From: Centroberyx gerrardi | Taxonomy: Eukaryota; Chordata; Actinopteri; Beryciformes; Berycidae | Length of the DNA stretch: 64,000 bases | NCBI RefSeq assembly: GCF_048128805.1 | Contig: NC_136008.1 | Location: 14,202,572-14,266,571, forward strand | Reading direction: 5' to 3' | Part shown: positions 13,013 to 25,503 of the stretch, piece after piece | Position numbering within the stretch: the stretch's first letter is position 1 | Layout: each line of letters opens with the position of its first letter | The notes under the pieces: generated by a model | Databases searched by the model: none | What the model saw: the letters and a program-made list of their open reading frames with translations, nothing else | Told to the model about the DNA's origin: nothing | Translations under genes and position numbers: made by a program

Positions 13013-14268
13013 ATGAAGCATGCTGCCATTTTCACACTGATTCTCAACATCTGTGTCGCTTCACAAAGTAAGAATGAGCCTTATATTTACTACTCATCTG
13101 TTGTGGTTAACATTAATAAACATGGTACCAGAAATGAGCTAAACAAAATACCTGCTATCACTCCATAATTCTCTAATCTGCACTGCAACATACTGGACTG
13201 CAGCAATAGACTTTGAGATCCTACAATTACAGATTATTAATCCATAAAAGAAAAATAGGATTGAACAGAAGTCAGTCAATTGTGAGCCTGTACCTTTTGG
13301 CAATGATGTGGTTATACCAGTAGTTTTAAATTCATTGTTTAATAGTTGTCTTTTATTTCCCTCTGTATTACTTTTCAGTTCCCCATGAATCTGTCTATTT
13401 TCTGGGCTGTTTTTTTAACGACACTGAGGTACAATTGGACATCGATGGTGAGCAGCTGTTCTATGCTGATTTCCAAAGACAAGAGATTGTATACACTGCG
13501 CCCTCATTTTTTGCCTTTGATCCAAGTGTAGTCTTTGCGGGTATGAAATTATTTCGTAATGCTGTGAGACAGAAGAACACATGTCCTGCAGTCTTGGCAT
13601 ATTTGATCGAGGAAGAGAAAAATCCACCAGAAGAAAAAGGTAAAGGAGAGGTATTGTAAACATTCATCTCTGCAAAGACATGATTGTTGGAATATGGGTG
13701 AAGGTATTCATGTGTATATTTTGCCCCCCCTCCCCCCCAAGATGCCCCTGAGAGTACCATCTACCCCTCAGAAGAGGTTGAGCTGGGAGTAGAAAACAGC
13801 CTCATCTGCTTTGTGAATCATTTCTACCCACCTTCCATCAATGTCAGCTGGACCAAAAACGGCCAGCTCGTGTCAGAGAGGGCATCTCTCGGTCGGTACC
13901 ATTTTAATAATGATGGGACTTTCCGCCAGTTCTCAACCCTGATTTTCACCCCAAGAGAGGGGGACGTCTACAGCTGCATTGTGGAGCACCCGGCCCTGGA
14001 GGAGCCTAAAGTTAGGATCTGGGGTGATTGCTTTATGAAGTCTTTAAAAGGCACTTAGATACAAAAAAATCACTCATTCACCCTTGTTGTAATTTAGTTC
14101 CCTCTGGCTGTGGTGACACGTATGCTCTCCTCTCATTCCTCCACAGAGCCTGACTTGAGTAGTCCCAGTCTTGTACCTGATGTGTTCTGCGGCGTGGGCC
14201 TGACTCTGGGGATGTTGGGGGTCGCAGTTGGAACATTTTTTATGGTCAAGGGACACCATGGACAGTAA
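13013..14268 (+). CDS. MHC class II alpha chain, probably non-classical
   Basis: Four exons: 13013-13067 (signal peptide MKHAAIFTLILNICVAS), 13379-13639 (alpha-1), 13742-14023 (alpha-2 Ig domain, 282 nt) and 14147-14268 (connecting peptide, membrane helix, tail GHHGQ). All junctions are phase 1, as in every MHC gene, and the frame is open for 239 residues, the usual length. Alpha-1 has its two cysteines (LGCFF and NTCPA) and a sequon NDT. Alpha-2 has the Ig cysteines, the sequon NVS in INVSWTKNG, and YSCIVEH. The membrane part is rich in spaced glycines (CGVGLTLGMLGVAVG), the pairing motif with the beta helix. The product would pair with the beta chain encoded 0.9 kb downstream and present peptides on antigen-presenting cells. 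Helix residues after the second cysteine (PAVLAYLIEE) differ from the usual fish pattern, pointing to the DB/DE-type lineages rather than classical DA. Confidence 0.93.
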
Positions 14269-14776
14269 TTCCTTTGTGGCAGCATACATATGGCACCATT
14301 ATAAACTGCAGATGGAAGAGAATGTGGCTTCTTGTAAACTGATTTCTGTTTTGTGCCATGCCAAGCTGCTAAGACACTGCAAGGGGAGAGCATGCACTAA
14401 AAGAAACCTTTTATAGATTTGTGCAGTAAACTCATTAACTGTGGTGAACATATGGGATTTGTTTTTCTGTTCTGTATGTATTTCATTAATTATATGAATT
14501 AATTACTTTTATACTAATTTTATAATAGTTGTATAGTTTGAACTTTATTCCTCTTGTGTGTGGGATTCTTGTGGGATTATTATTCTTGCCACATATATAT
14601 ATGTATGTATGAACAGAGGGATCACTTTGACACATAGTTAACCTCTAACATTAACTTTAATTAATTTACTGTCCCTGGAACTCCCAGTTTTGTCAATAAT
14701 TGTCTAAGATAACAGCATTATCTTGGTCACCCTGTGTACATGTGTACCTGGTATGATATCAGACTAATTACATCAA

Positions 14777-14782
14777 AATAAA
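14777..14782 (+). other. Poly(A) signal of class II alpha
   Basis: AATAAA about 510 bases after the alpha-chain stop and before the beta-chain start. Confidence 0.6.
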
Positions 14783-15197
14783 AGCAAGTGAGTGGCATCA
14801 CTACAGATAATCACAACACCAACACTTTTGACTGGCTCTTCATTACCCACACACGCATATCCTATATCAAAATGCATAGATGCTATGTCAAAGTGAAATA
14901 CCCCTTTAAATTGATAAAAAAAAAACAATGCTATCTTGAAAAAACGCTAGTAAAAATACCACAGAATATAAAAAGGCCTAAATTGTATGCATTAATAGAG
15001 ACAGTCTAATGAGGACAGGGGAAGTAGTAAACATTAAATGAGCATGAGAACAAAATCCTTCCCAGAAAAATGATCGACATGAGTACCACACCTAAGAACA
15101 GCATGTGCTGAACTTCCTCATTGTTATCTGAGACTTAACATGTTTCTGTTCCTCAATCTGTTTCCTCAATGTATCGCTGTCACACTGACATGTTAAC

Positions 15198-17099
15198 ATG
15201 TCTGCTCTCAGCCTCTCTTCTGTCCTGTTGCTGTTCCTAGCGTCATCTGGAGTGGGTAAGTAAAAATTCCTTGGTTTAAAATGGACTTTCGACAGGCTGT
15301 CAGTGTTTTACTGTATTGCCATTCAAAATAGTAGCCTACATATAGACAAATATCCACTTGCTACAATATGAATGAAAAATGATTTGAGGTCAACAGAGGC
15401 AGTAGTTTTGACTTCTGAAGCACAAACGAGCCTCCGTTCACATATTTTTCCTCTCTATTCTTTTGTGTGTGAGGACGAGTGAGAATATTAGGTGAAATAG
15501 AAAATAAAATTGTCCATATTAACTAATACGTCTTGCCTTCATTTTACAGATGCTTTTTACGGTTTTGGTGTGATGCGTTGTCACGGTACTTCCAGAGATG
15601 GTCATGATGCTGTGTTCACAGAGGAGTTGTACTTTAACAAGATCTTTCTGGCACTATACAACAGCAGTTTGGGAAAATTCATCGGCAACACAAAGAAAGC
15701 AAAAGAATTTGCGGATTCCTTCAACAAAAATCCTACTTTTATGGAACGAGAGAGAATGAATACGGAGCGCTATTGCAAAAATCTCATACCGGCCATATAT
15801 AATTCGTTTGATAACACAGGTGATTAATAGATTATAAGAATTTTTGCATTTCATGTAGCTAAAGAATCCCGCAATTACATGCGATTGCAAATGCATAATA
15901 CATTAATCAGAATTTCCCAAATAAGAAGTGATCTTTTGTGATATAGCCTAGTGTTTTGTGTCTTCGTCTTCTAGCTGAGCCCTACGTCAGGCTGAGGTCA
16001 GTGGAGGCGGCCAGCAGCAGACACCCGGCCATGCTTGTCTGCAGTGTGTACGACTTCTATCCCAAACCAATCCGAGTGACATGGCTGAGAGATGGAAAGG
16101 AGGTGACATCAGACGTGACCTCCACCGTGGAACTGTCCGATGGGAATTGGCTCTACCAGATCCACTCCCATCTGGAGTATACGCCCGCACCCGGGGAGAA
16201 AATCACCTGTATGGTGGAGCACGCCAGCCTCTCGGAGCCCAAGCTTCAGGACTGGGGTAGGCGTGTGTGCATGTGTTGTGAGGAAAGAGTACAGGCTATG
16301 GGATTTGGATAAGGATGCAGATATGATAGGATAGATGAGATTCACTTTATTGCTACCATGGGGAAATGTTTCTTGGATTTCATGCTGTTGTTGTTATCAG
16401 TAAATCTGTTTGAAATATGTGTTGTATATTAGCTTAAAGCAGAGGAATCCTCCTTGGCTCTGGGATGCAGCCAGGTTGGGTAGAGTGACAGTGGAAGAGT
16501 TTTCATAAATGTTACTGTATTACAGATATTATGCAATGTTTCTGATAACCGTGTGTTTTCAGACCCTGTGCCTGAGTCACAGAGGAATAAGTTTGCCATT
16601 GGGGGAGCAGGGCTGCTGCTTGGGCTGGTCTTTTTAGCTGCTGGACTGATTTCCTACAAGAAGAGTTCTACTGGTGAGAGACTAGTAGTTATGAAATCAA
16701 AAATCATTCCTACTCCAGTGATGACAGCTGAGGTTTAAGTCATAGATGTGTGATTCAGAGATGAATAGGCTCTTTTAAAAACCATACAGCAGAATTATCA
16801 GTATTCATTTAAATCTGAGTGTAAAAATCAACATTATGGCAGTGTTTATTTACGCTCACACCCATCGGAGTTAATTTAATGAATCAGCTCTATGAGGGAA
16901 CAACAAACAGCTGTCCAATCAACATTTTTCAACACCAAATAATTGTGACTGAAAATCAACACTTACTAATACTGGAAATGTTGCTGTGTATAATGTAAAT
17001 TCATCAGTTTCACGGCTTTGGACTACATCTGTGAAACCTCAGTGTCTGTACTGTATCTGATTTTTTACTCCAGGGCGGATGTTGGTGCCAACAAGTTAA
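15198..17099 (+). CDS. MHC class II beta chain, probably non-classical
   Basis: Five exons: 15198-15255 (signal peptide MSALSLSSVLLLFLASSGV), 15550-15819 (beta-1, 270 nt), 15975-16256 (beta-2 Ig domain, 282 nt), 16563-16673 (connecting peptide and membrane helix) and 17074-17099 (tail end GRMLVPTS). Junctions are phase 1 and the product is 248 residues, normal for the family. Beta-1 keeps its disulfide cysteines (MRCHG and ERYCK) and a sequon NSS. Beta-2 has CSVYDFYPK, VTWLRDGKEV and CMVEHASL. Two groove residues that normally hold the peptide backbone look changed: W61 is F (DSFNKNP) and the usual H81-N82 after the helix cysteine reads N-L (YCKNLIP). It lies just behind its alpha partner in the same orientation, an arrangement expected for a co-evolving pair. 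Confidence 0.93.
16322..16380 (+). repeat. LINE 3'-end-like fragment
   Basis: The phrase 'cactttattgctaccatggg' resembles the 3' tail shared by several fish LINEs and SINEs. It lies in the class II beta intron between the Ig-domain and membrane exons and is too short to classify. Confidence 0.4.
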
Positions 17100-17375
17100 G
17101 GTAGGCCCTTTACTTTCAACAATGGTCTACCACTAGCTCTCACTTTGCCTGATATAGTTGAGGTATGAGGTCATTTATCTGGCTGAAAGAATGAATCTGT
17201 CCTACAGGCTTTAAACACAGAACAGGAGCCTGAAGTCGCAGATGCCAGTGGGGATTCACATGAGAATACTGTCCTGATCAAGTCCAATGGGACATTGTGT
17301 GTGCTGATTCACTGTATACTATATAAGCACATAATATAACTGTACAAGAAACCCAACATCTCTGCATTCTTGATG

Positions 17376-17381
17376 AATAAA
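17376..17381 (+). other. Poly(A) signal of class II beta
   Basis: AATAAA about 275 bases after the beta stop codon. Confidence 0.6.
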
Positions 17382-17434
17382 AATCCAACTCTCAGTAAAA
17401 CCTCACATCACTGGTTTCGTTGTATACATGCCTA

Positions 17435-17566
17435 CAATGCTGTGACCACACTGAAGGTGCACATCCTCACTATATAAGCTACGTCTCTTATATAGTGAGG
17501 ATGTGCACCTTCAATGCTGTGACCACACTGAAGGTGCACATCCTCACTATATAAGCTACGTCTCTT
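17435..17566. repeat. Direct-inverted-direct 55/22/55-bp repeat
   Basis: Copy A (17435-17489) and copy B (17512-17566) are identical 55-bp direct repeats. The 22 bases between them (17490-17511) are the exact reverse complement of an internal part of each copy, which gives a hairpin. Each copy carries a TATATAAG motif. Confidence 0.95.
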
Positions 17567-18997
17567 CTCCTCCACAAGCCTCTTGTGCGCCTGCGTCGTC
17601 CGGAATTATGAGTCGCTTCGGGTTCTATTTTATTTTTCTGTTCTTATTAATTAAAAGTCCGAGTTTGATCCTGTTCGTTTGTTTCGCCGTTTATGTTTAC
17701 ATTCATTACAGAACGCGATAAAACGGGGAACCAGGGAAATGGGTGAAGGATATGAGACTGTAGAGGAATGTAGACAAGGCAGAGCGTTTAAATAGACTAT
17801 ATCCAGATAAATCAGGCAGTAACCTAATTTATAGACATAATTTGGGCCTGGCTTCTTTTCAATTCCCATCAATTTACAAACACGTCACCGGATCTCCCGT
17901 CCTTGGCACCGCAGCACAGCAGTGGCGTCAATCTGAAATTATGGACTGTGCTGTTCCCGTCGCGGAGGTCGTCCTAAAATCACCAAATCGCCGGACGAGC
18001 GGCATGGTTACGTTACCGAGCAGCGATAACAGGGCGGCGAGACGCACGAGCTGCCTGATAAGAGGCTTTTATAAACAGACACACAGGGGATGGCAGTCGG
18101 TAAACCCAGCAGCCAGAGGAAAGGATACAGCAAACCACTGGGTAAGCTTATTGAAACCTTAGGGACATGAGGATAACACTTATGTGATCAGACAGATGTT
18201 ACTGACCTGCTCAAAGAGGTGAAATAGTCTGAACAATCTTTAACTGTGTGGAGGATGTAGAGAGATTTGACTGTGCTTTACTTTAGTCTACTTTACAGTA
18301 AAGGGAGGACATTGGTTGGAGGGGGAAATTGGCTGAAAATGTAGTAATTTGAGGAAATTACTTTAAGAGTTCACATACTTTATTCCTATATGGCCTTGGA
18401 CAGTTAAGTCTACATTTGAAAACAATCATAAGTTTCTCTCATAGCTGGAAATAACACAACCAAGACTGTAATCTGTGAAGACGTTATCATGATACATTGG
18501 TAAAGAATGGTTGACAGATTATTTTTCACAGATAGTGAAGATAAGCTCCAAATGTGATCTATGCGAACATTTAAGTCAGAGCCGATTTGCTCTACCGCTT
18601 CATCTCTTTGGGGTATAAAAGGTCAAACTGACAGTGTCCACCAGGTCACTGAACATCTAATTAATTTAGCAACATATTCTAATAGCATAGATTTGAGTTT
18701 TGATTCTCTAGATACTTCACATATAGGCCATTGACTGAACTGATCAGTGTAAATTAAGTGTGTATTTATTTGTCATATACACAGCATACACAGGGTAAAC
18801 AGTGCAATGAAATGCTTGTATGCTGGGTCCTCTCAGTATATAAAGAATAAGGAACATATAATTCACAAATGGGTCTTTTGTTTTGCTCTCTTCACAGTTC
18901 TGCTCTGACAACACCGGAGGCACAGTTCCCCACACAGCAAAAGGAGGAGTGACTCAGAGCGTCCTGTGTGTGTGACTGTCGACTCCTGTTTGTACCA
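17567..18997. other. Intergenic/5' flank of the SPSB-like gene
   Basis: No protein gene recognised. A TATATAAG motif in the repeat above lies about 30 bases before 17580, so transcription of the SPSB-like gene could start near there. A possible 5' non-coding exon ends at a good donor at 18143/18144 and could join an acceptor near 18898. All three frames of that second segment meet stops before the ATG at 18998, which supports it being untranslated. Confidence 0.35.
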
Positions 18998-19805
18998 ATG
19001 GGCCTTAAACTGTCAGTTTGGCTGTACAGCATGACGGCTGACAGCCCTCCATCCTGTTCTTCGGCATTCCCTCCACTGGCTGTCCCACCCCCCTCCCGCC
19101 TGGCAGTCACACTGAACTCCTCTCCGGTTGCCCCAGGAGACAGTCGGTCACACTGGAGCTCCGCCCACTGCTCCCCTCACTTCCTGCTCTCGGCCTGTAG
19201 AGAGGAAGTGACACGCACACCTGTGGAGCAGAGCAGCGACGGGGTGAGGGCGGAGATGGGGGTGAAGAGCGGGCTGCATGTCTGGGAGCTGCTGTGGAGC
19301 CCCGCCCACAGAGGAAGCCACGCCGTGATGGGCGTTTCCTGTCAGAACTGCCCTCTGCAGGCCTCGGGGTACGAGGCGCTGGTGGGCGGAGACTGCCAGT
19401 CCTGGGGCTGGGAGCTCAAAACCAATCAACTGTGGCACGGCGGTCAGAGTCTGGGGATGTACCCAGGAGAGAGGAAGAGGTGTCACTCTGAAGGTGCAGA
19501 GGCTCCTCTCCCCGTCCCTGAGCGCGTCCTGCTGGTGTTGGACGCCGACGCAGGGACTCTGGGATACGTTGTTGATGGCTGCTTCCTTGGCGTGGCGTTC
19601 AAGGACCTCCCTCGGGGGGTGGAGCTGTTCCCGGCGGTGAGCAGTGTAAGGGGAGGAGCCACCATACGGCTGCGCTACCTAAACGGTGCCACACGTGAGT
19701 GCCAGGTTATTACTCAGATCTACATTAGTTACAGTAGCAATGATAATAGCAGTGGAGTAATGTTACTGTAGCTTGTGACCTGGATTTCACATATACAAAA
19801 CGAAT

Positions 19806-19841
<36 letters not shown>

Positions 19842-20003
19842 TGCTCTATGTCTCTCTCTCTCTCTCTCTCAGGTGATCCTCCTGCCCTGATGGCTTTGTG
19901 TGGGCTGTCCATCCGACGGTCTCTAGGGCAACAGAGGCAGAATCAAACAGACAAACTGCCTCTACCCCCTTTTCTCCAGCGCTATCTGCTTCCCAGTCTA
20001 TAA
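18998..20003 (+). CDS. SPRY domain and SOCS box protein (SPSB family, SPSB2-like)
   Basis: Two exons, 18998-19694 and 19873-20003, encode 275 residues. The start MGLKLS has a good context and matches the MGQK-type start of SPSB proteins. The SPRY domain (about residues 75-230) contains VEQSSDGVR, SGLHVWEL, GSHAVMGV, GYEALVGG, SWGWEL, VPERVLLVLD, GTLGY and LFPAVSSV. The second exon carries a SOCS box with an elongin-BC box (ALCGLSIRRSLG) and a cullin-5 box (LPLPPFLQRYLL). The family forms E3 ubiquitin ligases that bind short Asn-rich peptides, for example in inducible nitric-oxide synthase. Arg, Pro, Gln and Tyr of the peptide pocket are kept, but the pocket Trp (human AVSAVWGQC) is Arg here (AVSSVRGGA). 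The first 70 residues are unlike other SPSBs. VPER...GTLGY is closest to SPSB2. Confidence 0.82.
19808..19872. repeat. (CT)n tract abutting a splice acceptor
   Basis: An interrupted CT repeat that runs straight into the AG acceptor of the SPSB-like second exon and so serves as its polypyrimidine tract. Confidence 0.85.
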
Positions 20004-21849
20004 TGTGCTCTTCCACACACACACACACACACACGCACAATAGGAAAGCTTGCGTCGCTGCACATGTGTATCATAAACCTTTTTTATGAAAAACGATCTA
20101 ATTCATAGTGACATGATAGCAAGATAAGTATTTATTATTCAATGTATTTATTACTATTTATATAATTAACGTGGAGCATTCTTTCTGTATGTATAAAATA
20201 AATTGCCAATTTTTGTCCATTTTATTTTTACTTTGTCATTTCTGCTGTTCTACATTTTCCATCCTTTCACAATAGCTGTGAGAAAAGAGATCAATAACAG
20301 TTTTTAGTAATGTCAATTCAGTGTTGTGATGTGGAAGCTTCCCTTTTAGATTACAAAGATTACAGTCAGTAAAGAGGACGATGCAAACATGGAGAGCGAT
20401 TCCAAGGTTGCTAACAAACATCAAGAAGCAAAAACCTTCCCTATACACACGGGCCAATCAACTTCCATCTACTATCAGTTACTGGACGGCTGACAGATGA
20501 ACAAATGTAAGAGATGTTATATGGAAAGCACTCTTCTAAAACAGAGTTTACAAAGTGCTTCAAATAAAGACAAACAAGACACAGAAACAAAGTTACCAAA
20601 AAAAGAGGACAGCAGCAAAAACAAGCAAAACTAAATAATTTAAAGAGAAGCATCATTACATAAAAGAACATCTATAGAAATAGGCCTGGTTTCCTTGAGT
20701 TTTACATTTAGATGTAGGAATGACCAGAAGACACCTGCTCATTGCTCAGGGATCTAAGGTTGTGTTCAGGCTCATAAGGGGTTAAGAGGTCAGAGATATA
20801 ACTGGGGAAGAAACCTATCCATTCTTTAAAAGTTATTTAATTCTTAAAGAAACGGGACTGCCCAACTCTCTTTACATGAGGGTCAATGGTTAGGTCGGCA
20901 TCAAAGATGACTTTGTTCCATTTCCAGCCATCAGAGGGTGTCTAGGTTATTCTGGCAAGTAGTAGTTTGAAAGAGTTCTGTGTTATAATATGCAGCTATA
21001 TAAACCATTTAAGAAAGAATAGGCTGGGAGAATGGCAGGGTTTACCCACATTTTTAATCTGAAATAAATCTTTATGGCATGAATTCATTGTATTCATCAA
21101 AGTACAAGTATCAAACTGGTGTTTGATACCATACTATACTACCTCAAGTTATATGAGGATAGGGTCTTTAAGGGAAAAAGAGCATAAATTAAAGCTTTTC
21201 TGGAAATATAACTTTTTGTCTTTGTGGTCTTTTTGTCTTATGTTGGGTCTGTTTGATGATCACCAACTGGAGATGGTAGTTACTGGTCCTAGTTTCTCTG
21301 CTTTTTATTCAACACTACATCACTGGCTACCAATGTAACTCAGTCAGGGGGAGAGAATTCAACCTCCGAGAGTCACGTGACTACAGGAGGACGGGCCACA
21401 CAACTTTGTAGAGCTTGGGCAGGACCTCGCGCGCACACAGAGGCGCACGTGAAGGTGAGCTCTCTGGCGGGAAACTGCGACAAGTACTAAATACTTTTAC
21501 CGCCTTTGCTTTGTCTCTATCATAATTCAGATTTAACCACAGAAAGGCCCAGCACCATATGTAAGTATACTAACTACATGAAGACAGCAAATAAACGTTT
21601 TAATTGTGTTTCCTCAGAAAGTTTGGTTTGTCTAAAGGAAGCTAGCATCAATTACAATAGCTCACCTGGCTAATTAGCCACTAACTTGCATTAGCCTAAA
21701 GTTAGTTAGTGGGTAACTTATAAACCTGTTGCTATAACTAGCCAACATTTGTAAGCCAGGTAATTGCAAAACCTTTTTATAAATGAATAAATGATGCAGA
21801 GCATCAAATTAGTAACTTCACTTGACTGATTCTGTTAAGTTAAGGCTAC
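20004..21849. other. Intergenic region, SPSB-like to msh5
   Basis: It contains an AATAAA at 20197-20202 that fits the SPSB-like 3' end. No further gene was seen. The GC-richer stretch at about 21380-21480 (with gcgcgcacacagaggcgc) probably holds the msh5 promoter and 5' untranslated exon. Confidence 0.45.
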
Positions 21850-24800
21850 ATGGCAGCGCTGGAGAATCTGAACAGAGGAGGGGTAGTTTTTGGTCCCACT
21901 GGCATAAATGGAGAAGAGGAAGAGGAGGAAGAGTCAGCTGAGGTGAGAGTCTCGCTCAAACCTCACACCTGTCAGCAGATCGGACTGTTGCAGCACTCAG
22001 TTTGTCCAGATGCATCCACATACATTTGTCTAAATGCTTCTGTTTATTCCTAGGTTTTACTGAGTGTTTTGGCTCAGCATGGACAGGTGGGCCTGTGCTT
22101 CTATGACAGTAAAGACTCCACTTTGCACTACATGGCAGACACTCCTGACAACCACGAGCTCCACCTGCTGGCTAGAGGTAGACAATACACTTAACGTTAC
22201 TAATAAGGAACACAGTCTTCACCTACTTCCACATCCAGCATCGGGCTACATTTTTCCTGTTTTTCAGAAACACGAAAAACAATAGCCTCATCTATTAACT
22301 GATGCTTATCTTTGCCTTATTTTTGTATGTCCTCCTGCCTCTCTCTCTTTCTTAGTCATCCAGGAGGTTAGCCCCCATGTAATCATTACCAGTGCTAAGC
22401 AGGAGCGTAGTATGACCCGCTTCATGCAGCGACTGGGTGAGCCCTGGGAGTCGGAGAGGAGGGGCATGGAGTGGGACTGGAAGTTGTGAAGTATTGTTTT
22501 GACTTGGGTTGAGAGAGGTAGTTTCAGGGTAAAGGGACTGGAATGAGAGTAGGGGTGCTTGACACAGCAGCATGTATGATGAAATGGGAGAAGAGCTATA
22601 TATTATACATTGTTTTATAAACTCTAAACAGAGCACATCATAGTGATGACAGTGTGCATAGTAATAGTAATAGTTCTTACCATGTGATGTTTTTCATCAT
22701 GTTGTCTGGATCCAGGGTGCCTACAATGTTATGTGGTATTACAAACACACCAGTACCAAGATTGAGGATGAGTTCTTCTTTTATTTCACCTCCAACTATT
22801 TTTCTGTTTCTGTCTCTGCTTTCTTTCTATTATCTCCCAGCTTCAAACCCGGACTACAAACCAGAGGTGGTGACTTATCCATATGTGGACTTTGGTAAAC
22901 AGAAGCACACCCACAATACCCCAAATATCCTCATCCACTTTTATTTGGCAGGAAGCATTTTTTTATATTTCTTGATTTTCACAATGAAATACTTGATTTC
23001 AGACTGCATTGTTAACTGCACTAATGCCTGTAGTGACTGGAGAGCTCTTATGTTGCAGGTCTGGAGGTCAGTAAGCAGAGGCTACTTTCTGCCCATCTGC
23101 CTTTCCTCCCCGCCTCCATCTCAGACAGAGAGAAAATCTCCTACCTCTCCTCCTGTATCTCCGTCGACTCTCCCCTGATGGTGAGCCAGCTGCCCATACA
23201 CCGTCTCATTCATCAGTCCATCATTCTGCAGGCACTGGTCATGAGCTATCCATCACTTTCCTGTGTTTATGTGTGTGTGTGTGTGTGTGTGTTTGGGTAG
23301 CTGCGGGCAGTGGGCGCTCTGCTAAAATGTCTGGACAGGAGGAGAGTGGGAGTAGAGCTGGAAGACAGCAGTGTTGGAGTTCCTATCTTACAGTTCCACA
23401 CCTACACACTGTAAGACACACATAAACACTACTTATGCACACACACACGCACGCAGGATTGTAACTACCAGTACATTATGTGGACCTTGAAATGGTGTAG
23501 CCTCTTGTGCCTGTATAAGGTCTTTGCTGACGAGTGACTTTTTACTGCACTATACTGAGCCACTGACTCCCTGTCTAGTCTCATCTACTGATGTTTGTCT
23601 ATGGTATATACCGCAGTGAATTATGCACTTATGGTATTGTGTTTTGATTGTGTGCATTTATTGTGTGTTTTTACTGAAAACCCTGCCAGCAAATCAAGCT
23701 TTCATTATGGGACACTGTTTGCATGAATGAAAAATATTTCTCCTCTGAAATGTGGATTTTGTCATCTTAATATAGAAAAGGTGTGGTGTACGTTGACCGA
23801 GACACATACAGGTGAGGGTGTACAAAGACGAAGACAAGCACACACACACACACAGAAAGAGAGAAGAGAGAGATCACCATGGATTTTGTGTGTTTGTCTG
23901 TTCCAGTGTGCTGCAGATCTTCAAGTCAGAACTTCACCCATCTGTGTACAAGCTGCATTCTGGCGAAAAGGAGGGATTCAGCCTTTATGGTATGCGTGTT
24001 TCAGGACATCATCTCCCTGGCTTGTTTAGTGGTGTGTGCTACACTAACTACTTGTCCTACTTGTGTGTTGCAGGGATACTAAATCGCTGCAGGTGCAAGT
24101 TTGGCTCCAAACTGCTACGGTGAGAAACACTTCCTACCAGAGTCCAATCACACACAGACAAAAATAGAAGGGATAACTCCATAATAAACAGGAATCACAT
24201 ACTCTTTATTTTTATTTTGTGTAGATATTGTTAGTATAATAGTAATTAAAGCCCTACATAGATATTAGGCTAACTTGAAGTAAATTAGTTTTTGTGGTGT
24301 AGTGATGCCTACTGCATCAGAAACAGGTTATACACTGAAAAATAGGCATAAGAATTATAGAGTTACCTATTGTAAATGCCGTAAAACTTCCAATAATGGC
24401 CAGGTATTTATTTACCTCAAAAGAGAGCACCAGGCTATTATTTGTAAAGAATTGTGCTGCTCAAATTTATACAGTTGCCTTTTTAGCCCTATAGCCTAAA
24501 ATTATTACTGGTATAGGCAACTGAAGTCAGATACTACTACTACTACTACTAATAAAAATAATAAATATAAGTCACGCAAAACAATTAACTACTTTATCAA
24601 AAAACAAAGTGGTAGGTCTTGCAAACAAAGCATCTATGCATCAAAACATAATGAAACAAAAACTACCAAAGCCACAAAAGTGAATCAAAACAAGCTCTCT
24701 GTCCTGTTTTGACTAACAGGAGCAGTACTGTGTAGCGTCCAGGTAGTACAGTTATGTTTGCATCCAGAATTTCATGGCCTTCAAGCCAGTAGGCTACCTG

Positions 24801-25462
24801 TCTCCATGGCAACGAGATAAAGTGTCGTGTTTTTTTGGTAATAAATTTTGTGATATTTTAGTAATTTTAATGATATTTAGATTAGAAATATTGTATTACT
24901 GTAGATGCCTTTCTGGTACTTCTGCCATATATTTGAGACTTGATCTTTATTGGAAGTTTTATGGTGCACCGGTTTTGTAGATATTGCCATTGTAGAAGTA
25001 ATTCAGTTTGTGGTCTAATATAAGTGTAAGTGATGACTCCTTCTGTCTCAGCCAGTGGTTTCTGCGGCCAACACAGGACCTGGCGGTGTTACACAGGAGG
25101 CAGGAAGTGATACGTTTCTTCACGTCACCGCGGAACTCTGACTCCCTCAGCACCCTGCAGTCCTCGCTACGCAACATCAGAAACATCCCAGTAAAGGCCT
25201 CTACTCCTCCACCTCCATGTCCATCTATCTATTACCAGCTGAATCACCACCTGAACATAGATTATCATATTATTTGCCTAAAGACAGTCTCTCCGTTTGT
25301 TGACTGTGTGTGTGTGTGTGTGTGTGTGTGTGGTAGACTCTTCTGCGCAGGATGTCTCTCTCTCACACCAAAGTGACCGACTGGCAGAGTCTCTACAAGG
25401 TTGGAGCTATTACAGTGCACACCATATCGATACAATGGGTTCTGTTAAGTGAATACAAAGCA

Positions 25463-25503
<41 letters not shown>

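Noticed and set aside
15091-15125. Possible X-box/Y-box class II promoter (cctaagaacagcatg then cattgtt)
   Set aside because: The X1-like part is suggestive, but the spacing and the Y and S boxes do not match well enough to annotate.
18968-18997. Upstream ATG extending the SPSB-like frame by ten residues (MCDCRLLFVP)
   Set aside because: The next ATG at 18998 has a better context and begins MGxKLS like the family.
19148-19665. Antisense open frames over the SPSB-like exon
   Set aside because: Shadows of a GC-rich coding exon on the other strand.
23059-23180. Joining msh5 exon 5 to a longer frame continuing from 22654
   Set aside because: That frame runs through introns; the exons at 22841-22894 and 23059-23180 match MSH5 with good splice sites.
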